Positions 1 to 5,587 of a DNA stretch of 5,900 nucleotides are shown here, one piece after another; the first letter of the stretch is position 1; each line of letters begins with the position of its first letter. The notes below the pieces were generated by a model that saw only the letters and a list, made by a program, of their open reading frames with translations, made no database searches and was not told where the DNA came from. Where the stretch lies: contig JAIOPF010000113.1 in the NCBI GenBank assembly GCA_021414045.1, positions 1 to 5,900 on the forward strand, given 5' to 3'. Made by a program: the position numbers and the translations under genes. This DNA is from Deltaproteobacteria bacterium (lineage in GTDB: Bacteria; UBA10199; DSSB01).

Positions 1-1990
1 CGCCAGTCGTATAGCGAGAGAGGATATTTTTGACGGGATTGCCGTGGGCGAGGCCGGCTTTGGCGAAGGCGCCGGTCATTCCGCTAGCGAGACCGGTGGC
101 CGTCGCGTCCTTGATCCAGTTGGCGGCGGTGTCGTCGCCTTGCCTCGCTTGGCTGGTGGCTTTGGAAACGGCGTTATGCACGAGCGAGTTCGTCGCTCCC
201 GCTTTGAAACCCGCGTAGGCCTTCTCCATTCGCGAGGCCTGCGTCGCCACGGTCGCCGCTTCCCGCATTCCCTTGGCCGCCGTCATGGCCGTCTTGAAAT
301 CTTTTCCGGCTTTCATCAGGCGCGCCACCGCGACGCCCGTTCCGGCCCCTTCGGTCACCAGCGCCAGAGCCAGCATTTCCGCCGCTTGATCCACTTGACC
401 TAAGACATTCTCGACCCCGTCCATCTCCGCGGCCTTGAAACCGCGATTGAGTTTTCCGTCGGGCTTGAGGGCCGCGGTCAGCCTCGTCACCGTTTTTTGG
501 TAATCCTCGAGATTTTCCACCCCGCGAACGCTTTCGACGAGGACTTGAATCTCCCCGATGGCCTGCTGGATATCCTGCTTGTCGCCGACGTTGAGGACCT
601 CGCCCGCCCATGCCGATCCCATCCGCGAAAGCAAGCCGTGTTGCTTGTAACCGTGCCACAGCTCGCCCTTCAGATCCTCCAGCGAACGCACGAGGTTTTC
701 CTTGCCTGCTTGGAGCTGAAGTTCGGATGCCGATTCGGGGCCGAGCTTCGTTTCGACCGCCACGGGTCGGTAGACCTCGGTCCCCATCTCCATCGCGTGA
801 GTCCATTTGTCGGTGCTCTGCAATAACTGATCGAAAGGCTCTCGCGAGTTCGGCTGCATTTTCTCCAGGGCCGCCGGCAACCCTGCGCCTATGGTGACAT
901 CCTGCAGCCAAAGCAGCCAACCGGCCTTGCTCTCATCGGCGATGGGGCCTTTGAGGAATTTTTGCAGCTTCTCGTTGTAGGCCTTGAAATCCTCCGGGCC
1001 ACGAACGCGCTTGGCTTCCTCCAAGAGCGCTTCGGCGCCCTGCAGGAGATGCAGCCGAGCGGGGATGGTGTCGCCCAAGGTCTCGTCGATCCAGTTGGAG
1101 TTTTCGGCGGCGAAGCACCAGAGTTTGCCCAAAGCGGCCTCGGACAAAGAAAGGGCGTCAGTCCGGGAGGATTTCTGCTCGATCAGGGTTTGAATTTGAG
1201 CATAGTCCTCGGGACCGACGCGTTTCCTTTGGGAACCCCCGTTGAAGAGGGGCGTGCCCTTTAAATTTTTCGGCGACGCCTTTTGCGCCCGCTCGCGCTG
1301 AAAATCCTGGACCCGGTCCAGCATCCAGCCGGAAATTTCCTTGGCCTGAAGCAATTCTTCTTTGCGAATGTCCCAGTTCCAGAAATTCCACCGCGAGAAG
1401 ACCTGGTTCATCTTCGCGCTCATCACGTGACTGAGCGTTTGCTTGTCTTGTTGGTAAGCGGCGGATATTCCCTTGTTCAACTCCGCCAAGACTTCGTCGC
1501 TGTAGTCGCCCGAGGCGTTCTCCAGGATAGCCTGCAGTTTTTCGATGCCGCCTTCACTGCCCCAAAGGCGCTTCACAAAGCCCTGGGCATCGAGGTTGAT
1601 CAGCGCGGATTGAAACTGAGAAAGAAGGTTCGGAGCGATGGAGGCAGGGGGCAATCCCCGCGTCTGGTCATAGAGGGCCTTCACCAAAGGACGGAAACGC
1701 TCTTCTTTCACCAAGCCGGCCACCGGGTCGCGGAAGCTGAAGCCGTCATTGAGGCTCAACTGTTCTGCCAAGTACTCTCGGAATTCGGATTCGCTTCCCC
1801 GAGGGAAACGGTCCAGAGCCAGCCCACCCTGGGAGTCGCGCAGCAACCCGGGAACGAGCGGAGCCAGTAGTCGCTCGAACTCCGCGCCCGCCGCGTCTGT
1901 TCTTACCTCTGCTTCGGGAGCAGGGGCCTTCGAGGCCAAGCTTCCAAGATCTTGCGCGAAGAGTCCCGATTTTAGATGCAATTCACTCAT
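1..1990 (-). CDS. Very large helix-rich protein of unknown function (3' end off the window)
   Basis: The minus-strand frame starting at the ATG at 1990-1988 stays open to the left edge, giving at least 663 residues. The frame reads as a natural protein, unlike the Arg/Gly-rich overlapping frames. It begins MSELHLKSGLFAQDLGSLAS and has no signal peptide or transmembrane segment near the N-terminus. Residues about 1-525 are mixed-charge and probably alpha-helical, with a Trp cluster (RWNFWNWD, residues 200-207). From about residue 529 to the edge the composition becomes Ala/Gly/Thr-rich and amphipathic (for example EGAGTGVAVARLMKAG). The start lies 28 bases after the stop of the upstream lipoprotein gene, so the two are probably co-transcribed. 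The Shine-Dalgarno is weak (GGCTCCGG region), so translational coupling is possible. I do not recognise the family. The Ala/Gly-rich part resembles segments in long polymorphic-toxin or surface proteins, but no catalytic motif is visible. Confidence is high that it is coding and very low for any function. Confidence 0.9.
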   Translation of the reverse strand, partial: MSELHLKSGLFAQDLGSLASKAPAPEAEVRTDAAGAEFERLLAPLVPGLLRDSQGGLALDRFPRGSESEFREYLAEQLSLNDGFSFRDPVAGLVKEERFRPLVKALYDQTRGLPPASIAPNLLSQFQSALINLDAQGFVKRLWGSEGGIEKLQAILENASGDYSDEVLAELNKGISAAYQQDKQTLSHVMSAKMNQVFSRWNFWNWDIRKEELLQAKEISGWMLDRVQDFQRERAQKASPKNLKGTPLFNGGSQRKRVGPEDYAQIQTLIEQKSSRTDALSLSEAALGKLWCFAAENSNWIDETLGDTIPARLHLLQGAEALLEEAKRVRGPEDFKAYNEKLQKFLKGPIADESKAGWLLWLQDVTIGAGLPAALEKMQPNSREPFDQLLQSTDKWTHAMEMGTEVYRPVAVETKLGPESASELQLQAGKENLVRSLEDLKGELWHGYKQHGLLSRMGSAWAGEVLNVGDKQDIQQAIGEIQVLVESVRGVENLEDYQKTVTRLTAALKPDGKLNRGFKAAEMDGVENVLGQVDQAAEMLALALVTEGAGTGVAVARLMKAGKDFKTAMTAAKGMREAATVATQASRMEKAYAGFKAGATNSLVHNAVSKATSQARQGDDTAANWIKDATATGLASGMTGAFAKAGLAHGNPVKNILSRYTTG

Positions 1991-2018
1991 GAGAGAAACC
2001 GGAGCCTAAATTCAAAGT

Positions 2019-2783
2019 TTACTCGCAGGCGTCGCCAATACCGTCACGGTCGCTATCCGTCTGGCTGACATTGGGATTGACCGGACAATTGTCCGCGTCG
2101 TCCGGAATGGAGTCCACGTCGGAATCTTTCGTCGAGCAAGCGGGACTGGGATTCAAAGGACAGGGATCATTCAGATCCGTGATTCCGTCGAAATCCGAGT
2201 CCTGCAAATAAGTCGCGGTCTCGCCTTCCTCGGGATCCCACTCACCGTTTTTATTTTGGTCTTCGGCTCCGTCCTTCAGGCCGTCCGCGTCGCTATCCAC
2301 CAAGTAAGGATCGCTCTCGTCGAAATCGACGATGCAATTGTGGTTTCGATCTTCGCTAGTGTCCCGGATTCCGTCGCAATCGGAATCGAGGTCGGGATCC
2401 GGAACAACGCCTTTTTTGCAGGCAAAGCGGTCCTTCGGCTCGCAAGCTTCGGGAGGCAGGGCCTGGCTTTCCTCCGGATGGGAAGGGACGGTTTCACCGC
2501 AACCCGCGAAGAGACTGAGGGGCAAAAAAGGCAGGGCGAAGAGCAGCTTGACGCCGTCACTCCAAGTCATCGGTTTGGCCGGCTGCGAAGGAGATTTTCC
2601 ATGGGCATCGCCAGGCTTCCCGAAAAGGGGCGCCCTGGTCGGAACAAAATTTTGCGAGAGGACGAGGTCTCGAGAAAACCTCAAGGTTTCCGGCTCGAGA
2701 CAGAGGTTGACGGGCTCGGCCTTTAGCGAAGGGATTTCGCAAACCGGCGCGGGGGTGGAAGAAATGCATTGGATAGGGGACAT
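2019..2783 (-). CDS. Lipoprotein with thrombospondin type 3 calcium-binding repeats
   Basis: This is a 254-residue protein from the ATG at 2783, chosen because AAAGGAG lies 5 bases upstream; a TTG at 2831 and an ATG at 2570 are alternatives. Residues 79-95 (KLLFALPFLPLSLFAGC) form a lipoprotein signal peptide core with lipobox LFAGC, the acceptor being Cys95. The rest is Asp-rich with thrombospondin type 3 motifs: DLDSDCDGIRD (131-141), DSDADGLKD (163-171), DSDFDGITD (195-203), DSDVDSIPDD (220-229, Ser in place of the usual Gly), and DSDRDGIGDAC (243-253), plus paired-Cys elements such as DNCPVNPN. In this family such loops bind calcium through Asp side chains. The protein ends directly after the last repeat. 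It is probably anchored in the outer membrane and stiffened by calcium. The odd feature is about 71 residues ahead of the signal peptide, containing Cys6, Cys15 and Cys28. It is the first gene of a two-gene minus-strand unit. Confidence 0.9.
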   Translation of the reverse strand: MSPIQCISSTPAPVCEIPSLKAEPVNLCLEPETLRFSRDLVLSQNFVPTRAPLFGKPGDAHGKSPSQPAKPMTWSDGVKLLFALPFLPLSLFAGCGETVPSHPEESQALPPEACEPKDRFACKKGVVPDPDLDSDCDGIRDTSEDRNHNCIVDFDESDPYLVDSDADGLKDGAEDQNKNGEWDPEEGETATYLQDSDFDGITDLNDPCPLNPSPACSTKDSDVDSIPDDADNCPVNPNVSQTDSDRDGIGDACE

Positions 2784-2788
2784 GGAAA

Positions 2789-2795
2789 CTCCTTT
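2789..2795 (-). promoter_or_regulatory. Strong Shine-Dalgarno of the lipoprotein gene
   Basis: On the minus strand AAAGGAG is followed by TTTCC and then the ATG at 2783, a near-consensus site at 5-base spacing. It decides the start in favour of 2783 over the ATG at 2570, which sits directly before the lipoprotein signal peptide but has no purine-rich site upstream. Confidence 0.75.
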
Positions 2796-2824
2796 GTTCT
2801 CACCCAGAGACCAAAGCAAAGGAG
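2789..2824 (-). promoter_or_regulatory. Inverted repeat that could mask the lipoprotein ribosome binding site
   Basis: In the minus-strand leader, CTCCTTTG (2824-2817) is a perfect 8-base complement of CAAAGGAG (2796-2789), which contains the Shine-Dalgarno. Between them TCTC (2810-2807) and GAGA (2801-2798) can form a 4-pair inner stem with loop TGGGT. The leader could therefore fold into a hairpin that hides the ribosome binding site, as in RNA thermometers or protein-controlled leaders. The pairing is seen directly; a regulatory role is inference and depends on transcription starting upstream of 2824. I saw no convincing promoter for this operon in 2825-2983. Confidence 0.45.
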
Positions 2825-2935
2825 GTGCCAATAATTTGTTTAGTTATTTCAATAAGTTACATTCGGAAATCGACAGGAAAATGAACTATTTGTAGAAAAA
2901 AATACAAAAAGGAAAAAAATCTCATCCTCATCGAC

Positions 2936-2972
2936 GGGCAATTCGATTGCCCCGGGCTTTAGCTTTAAGCTA
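2936..2972. repeat. Two adjacent short palindromes upstream of the OB/HD gene
   Basis: GGGCAAT-TCG-ATTGCCC (2936-2952) is a perfect 7-base inverted repeat with a 3-base centre. TAGCTT-T-AAGCTA (2960-2972) is a perfect 6-base inverted repeat with a 1-base centre. Neither is followed by a T-run on either strand, so they do not look like rho-independent terminators. They lie 11-48 bases before the ATG at 2984 and overlap the only candidate promoter there, as an operator would. Confidence 0.4.
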
Positions 2973-2983
2973 GGTTCCGCGCC

Positions 2984-3237
2984 ATGCAAAACACCCAGAT
3001 CCGAGATTTCCAAGAAGGTTCCAATTCGACAAAACTGGCCAAATCGAGACACGGGGCTGGGAAAAGGCGGAGCAGCTCAGCCAGAATTTCGAGAAAAACG
3101 ACTATATCCGGGTCAAGGGCAAGGTCGTCTACTACCAAGACCACCTGCAACTGAACGTCTTCGAGGTCGAGAAGGTCGCGGCCGATCAGGTCAATCCAGG
3201 CGACTTTCTCCCCGCTTCCACCAAAGACATTCCCCAG
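2984..3237 (+). pseudogene. Broken 5' end of the OB-fold/HD gene (deletion plus frameshift)
   Basis: An ATG at 2984 opens MQNTQIRDFQEG, a typical N-terminus for OB-fold/HD nucleases of the YhaM type. The frame then turns into Ser/Arg-rich nonsense and stops at the TGA at 3152-3154. The adjacent frame reads QFDKTGQIETRGWEKAEQ from about 3022 and continues without a stop into the HD domain. It includes the rest of an OB-fold (NDYIRVKGKVVYYQDHLQL) but has no ATG, GTG or TTG start; its own upstream stop is at 2971. The two parts meet near 3017-3023. A frame change alone would not repair the OB-fold: the stretch that normally lies between the N-terminus and DKTG, perhaps 25-35 codons judged from memory of the family, is missing. 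This may be a true deletion or an assembly or consensus error. Confidence 0.7.
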
Positions 3238-4026
3238 ATGTACCAAACCCTGCTGAAGATCTGCCGCGAGGACATGCAGAACCCCTGGGTGAAACAGATC
3301 CTTTTAGATATCCTGCAAGACCCCCAGTACAGCGGCGGTTTCCAACGCGCCCCCGCCGCCAAGGTCAACCACCACGCCTGGGTGGGCGGTCTCCTCGAAC
3401 ACGTCTTGGGACTTTGTCAGCTGGCGAAGAGCGTTTTCCCGCATTACCCCATGATCAATCCCGACTTGGTGCTGGCCGGACTGATCCTCCATGACTTCGG
3501 AAAAATCGAGGAACTCGAATCCGAGCGCTCCTTCGACTACACGGACAAGGGTCGCTTGATCGGCCATCTGATCATCAGCGTCGAAATCGTGATTCGCAAG
3601 GCGGCGCAGATTCCGGATTTCCCCGAGAAGATCCTGCATCATCTCGAGCACATCCTGCTCAGCCACCACGGACGCCTCGACTACGGCTCTCCGAAACGGC
3701 CCAAAACCCTCGAGGCCCTGCTCGTCCACCACCTCGACGACATGGATTCGAAAATCCAGGGCTTCCTCGACTTGGTCCAACGCGAAGGCGAGAACGACAG
3801 TGCTTGGACTTCCCACAACAACAGGCTTTTCGAGCGCCCTCTTTACAAGCGCACCTTGTCCGATCTGGCGGAAAGCCTGGGAGGCGCAAAAGCGGGGACT
3901 TCCTCCTCTTCTGGAGCTTCGGCTTCGGATTCCCAGACCCGCGCCAACTCCAAGGCCGAGGCCAAGAAACCCCTGACCAGCAGTTTGGGCGAAGCCCTGC
4001 AAAAGTCCTTAAATTCCAAGCCCTAG
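3238..4026 (+). CDS. HD-domain phosphohydrolase, YhaM-like 3'-5' exoribonuclease (N-terminus disrupted)
   Basis: This is the intact part of a gene whose true start was probably at 2984. The 262 residues from the first in-frame ATG at 3238 contain an HD domain: His45/His46 (KVNHHAWVGGLLEH), His55, the metal-binding pair His85-Asp86 in LILHDFGKIEEL, His110 in GRLIGH, His143-His144 in LLSHHGRLDYGS, and Asp167/Asp168 in HHLDDMDSK. The order matches the YhaM family, in which an N-terminal OB-fold binds nucleic acid and the HD domain removes nucleotides from the 3' end of RNA or DNA. Residues from about 212 on form a Ser/Ala/Lys-rich, probably disordered tail. No ribosome binding site precedes 3238, and coding similarity continues upstream to about 3022, so 3238 is unlikely to be the natural start. 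If the sequence is correct, only an HD fragment lacking a complete OB-fold could be made. Confidence 0.8.
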   Translation: MYQTLLKICREDMQNPWVKQILLDILQDPQYSGGFQRAPAAKVNHHAWVGGLLEHVLGLCQLAKSVFPHYPMINPDLVLAGLILHDFGKIEELESERSFDYTDKGRLIGHLIISVEIVIRKAAQIPDFPEKILHHLEHILLSHHGRLDYGSPKRPKTLEALLVHHLDDMDSKIQGFLDLVQREGENDSAWTSHNNRLFERPLYKRTLSDLAESLGGAKAGTSSSSGASASDSQTRANSKAEAKKPLTSSLGEALQKSLNSKP

Positions 4027-4053
4027 ACCTACCCCCTAAGTCCGCGACAAAAC

Positions 4054-4082
4054 TTGACTTCGATCAACCAAAGGCTTAATTC
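4054..4082 (+). promoter_or_regulatory. Candidate promoter of the radical SAM gene
   Basis: TTGACT (4054-4059), 17 bases, then TAATTC (4077-4082). The -35 matches the sigma-70 consensus at five of six positions and the spacing is ideal; the -10 is a poor match. The same element order and spacing recurs before the sugar kinase gene. A transcript from here would have a leader of roughly 20 bases before the ATG at 4110, containing the GAGG at 4099-4102. Confidence 0.4.
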
Positions 4083-4109
4083 AGGCGGCTAAGCTTATAT
4101 GAGGTTCCC

Positions 4110-5168
4110 ATGACCGAGATTGCCCAGACACTCCCTACCGCTAACCGCAAAGTTGAAGAAATCAAGACCCCGACCCTGCGCGGACAAAAGCGGAAATTCT
4201 GGAAAAATTACGTCCTCCCCAAGGTCGCCTTCTTCGTGCGGGGATTTCCCGACCGCGCGGTGGTCTCCATCGACGTCACCAACAAGTGCAACATCCGGTG
4301 CAAGCACTGCTACTTTTTCGCCTACGAGCAAGACAAAGAGCTGAAGCCCGAGGAATGGTTGGCCAAGTTGGAAGAGTTGAAGAAAGACGGCTTCCCCTTC
4401 CGCAGCGCCACCTGGATCGGCGGAGAGCCCCTGCTCCGCAAGGACCTGATCGAGATCGGCCGCAAGTATTTCATGTTCAACATCGTCGTCACCAACGGCA
4501 CTTTCGGCATCCCGAATTGGCCGGACGTGATGTTCCACATCTCCGTCGACGGCACCGAAGAATACCACGACGATATCCGCGGCAAGGACGTCTACAAGAA
4601 AATCCAAAAGTCGGTGGCCGAGGCTCCGGACGGGATGAACATCTCGCTGGCCTGCTGCCTCAACAGCCGCAACCTTCACTGCATGGAAGCCCTTCTCGAA
4701 GAGTGGTACCCCAACCAAAAAGTGAAGCACATCATGTTCGACTTCTTCACCCCCGTGAAGGGCGTGAAGCACGACCTCTTCATCCCTTTCGAAGAGCAGG
4801 ACAAGATCATCGATCGCATCATCGAGCTCAAGCGCAGCAAGTACGGCGATTTCATCGGCGTCAGCGAGCGCATCCTCAATCTGATGCGCAAGAAAGAACG
4901 CCACAAAGCCATCGGTAACAATTGCATCTTTTTGCAAAAGGGCCACGCCTTCGATCCCCTCGGCAACAAGAAGGCCCAATGCATGATGGGTGCCGACGCC
5001 GACTGCGACCGTTGCGGCTGCATCGTTCCTTTCTACCTGAAGCAACGCACCGAGCGAAAATACATCCTCCAAGAAGTGTGGGGAGACATCAAAGACCTCG
5101 TCGTCGGACGCAAAGAAGCCACACATATGCTGCCGAGCGATGCCCAGCCGCCCAGCCAGCCCTCTTAA
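4110..5168 (+). CDS. Radical SAM enzyme with a C-terminal cysteine cluster
   Basis: This 352-residue protein starts at the ATG at 4110, with TGAGG ending 7 bases upstream. Residues 53-70 (SIDVTNKCNIRCKHCYFF) carry the canonical CxxxCxxC motif (Cys60, Cys64, Cys67), which binds the 4Fe-4S cluster that cleaves S-adenosylmethionine. GGEP at 104-107 is the usual SAM-binding motif, and FHISVDGT (142-149) is a typical later strand of the partial TIM barrel. The C-terminal part holds Cys272, Cys291, Cys299, Cys302 and Cys304 (CMMGADADCDRCGC), a likely site for an auxiliary Fe-S cluster or zinc. The last 12 or so residues are Pro/Ser-rich. It shares general architecture with HpnH-like and SPASM-type enzymes, but I cannot assign a substrate. 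It stands alone between intergenic gaps of 83 and 63 bases, and no peptide precursor or hopanoid gene is nearby. Confidence 0.93.
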   Translation: MTEIAQTLPTANRKVEEIKTPTLRGQKRKFWKNYVLPKVAFFVRGFPDRAVVSIDVTNKCNIRCKHCYFFAYEQDKELKPEEWLAKLEELKKDGFPFRSATWIGGEPLLRKDLIEIGRKYFMFNIVVTNGTFGIPNWPDVMFHISVDGTEEYHDDIRGKDVYKKIQKSVAEAPDGMNISLACCLNSRNLHCMEALLEEWYPNQKVKHIMFDFFTPVKGVKHDLFIPFEEQDKIIDRIIELKRSKYGDFIGVSERILNLMRKKERHKAIGNNCIFLQKGHAFDPLGNKKAQCMMGADADCDRCGCIVPFYLKQRTERKYILQEVWGDIKDLVVGRKEATHMLPSDAQPPSQPS

Positions 5169-5185
5169 GGCGACGCATTTTCATC

Positions 5186-5214
5186 TTTCCCCAATTAGCT
5201 TCGAAGGTTACAAT
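5186..5214 (+). promoter_or_regulatory. Candidate promoter of the small secreted protein gene
   Basis: A good -10 element TACAAT (5209-5214) lies 17 bases after a weak -35 (TTTCCC, 5186-5191). Transcription would start near 5221, giving a leader of about 11 bases that contains the ribosome binding site CGAGG just before the ATG at 5232. It lies in the 63-base gap after the radical SAM stop, which suggests the small gene is transcribed on its own. Confidence 0.35.
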
Positions 5215-5231
5215 AGCCCTACGAGGATAAT

Positions 5232-5531
5232 ATGGTGAAAAAGTTCCTATTCGTTTGTGCTTTCTTATTGGTCGCTTCCGCGGCTCAGGCCCAAGTTTAT
5301 ACCGATGATACACCTTCGGGCGGAATGGTGGTTCCCCCGCCAGGACCGGCTCGCTACCGGCTTCGAAACGCTTATCCGGTCTATCCGGCGGGCCCGGTGA
5401 CATCGCCGGACACGGCGGAAGTGGGACGCCCCTATTATTACGGAGGTCCCTACGGTTATCCGGGTGGTCCTTACGGCACCTATCCCGGAGTCACCAGCGA
5501 CGGCAACTCGGTCTACGTGCCGGGAAATTGA
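5232..5531 (+). CDS. Small secreted Tyr/Gly/Pro-rich protein of unknown function
   Basis: This 99-residue protein begins MVKKFLFVCAFLLVASAAQA, a classical Sec signal peptide with likely cleavage after Ala20 (AQA|Q), leaving a mature chain of about 79 residues. There is no lipobox. The mature part is low-complexity: PPPGPARYRLRNAYPVYPAGP, then a near-tandem repeat of GGPYGYP and GGPYGTYP around residues 72-85 (YYYGGPYGYPGGPYGTYPG). It has no mature cysteine and no recognisable catalytic motif. The start is supported by GAGG 5 bases upstream and by the position of the signal peptide. Such Gly/Tyr/Pro-rich exported proteins are often structural or adhesive envelope components, but that is only an analogy. 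It could equally be a disordered periplasmic protein. Confidence 0.8.
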   Translation: MVKKFLFVCAFLLVASAAQAQVYTDDTPSGGMVVPPPGPARYRLRNAYPVYPAGPVTSPDTAEVGRPYYYGGPYGYPGGPYGTYPGVTSDGNSVYVPGN

Positions 5532-5550
5532 CCACCGCACAGCTGCGCGA

Positions 5551-5579
5551 TTGACAGTCGCCGGGGCCGGGTTTAATTC
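5551..5579 (+). promoter_or_regulatory. Candidate promoter of the AmgK-like kinase gene
   Basis: A consensus -35 TTGACA (5551-5556) is followed after 17 bases by TAATTC (5574-5579); TTTAAT at 5572-5577 is an alternative -10 with a 15-base spacer. The distance to the ATG at 5588 is only 8 bases, so the transcript would begin at or next to the start codon and be nearly leaderless. This fits the lack of a clear Shine-Dalgarno before that ATG. Confidence 0.45.
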
Positions 5580-5587
5580 TGGGCTCC

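Larger units (their letters stand above)
2784..2983. promoter_or_regulatory. AT-rich divergent intergenic control region
   Basis: About 200 bases separate the leftward lipoprotein gene from the rightward OB/HD gene. Positions 2827-2920 are far more AT-rich than the flanking genes and carry A-tracts (2896-2902, 2906-2910, 2913-2919), which suggests intrinsically bent DNA. TTTGTA (2889-2894) and TACAAA (2903-2908) form a 6-base inverted repeat around an A-tract. The region must carry promoters for both directions. The best rightward candidate is TTGCCC (2947-2952), 18 bases, TAGGTT (2971-2976), which is weak. Confidence 0.6.

Noticed and set aside
174..920. A 248-residue minus-strand open frame
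   Set aside because: It is Arg/Gly-rich and overlaps the 663-codon frame on the same strand, which has natural protein composition.
1283..1870. A 195-residue plus-strand open frame
   Set aside because: It is antisense to the large minus-strand protein and has no ribosome binding site or recognisable motif.
2818..2895. AAAGGAGGTG on the plus strand followed by a TTG-started 19-codon frame
   Set aside because: The Shine-Dalgarno-like string is better explained as the complement arm of the hairpin before the lipoprotein gene. The short peptide has no support beyond that.
2936..2972. Inverted repeats as rho-independent terminators
   Set aside because: No T-run follows either palindrome on either strand, and no gene ends close to them.
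3238..3240. The ATG at 3238 as the natural start of the HD protein
   Set aside because: There is no ribosome binding site, and OB-fold coding sequence continues in the same frame for over 200 bases upstream.
3304..4002. A 232-residue minus-strand open frame
   Set aside because: It is antisense to the HD-domain gene, whose metal-binding residues are all in place.
4095..5126. A 343-residue open frame on the minus strand opposite the radical SAM gene
   Set aside because: It lies antisense to a gene with unmistakable CxxxCxxC and GGEP motifs. Its Val/Leu/Asp-repetitive composition is what the reverse of GC-rich codons gives.
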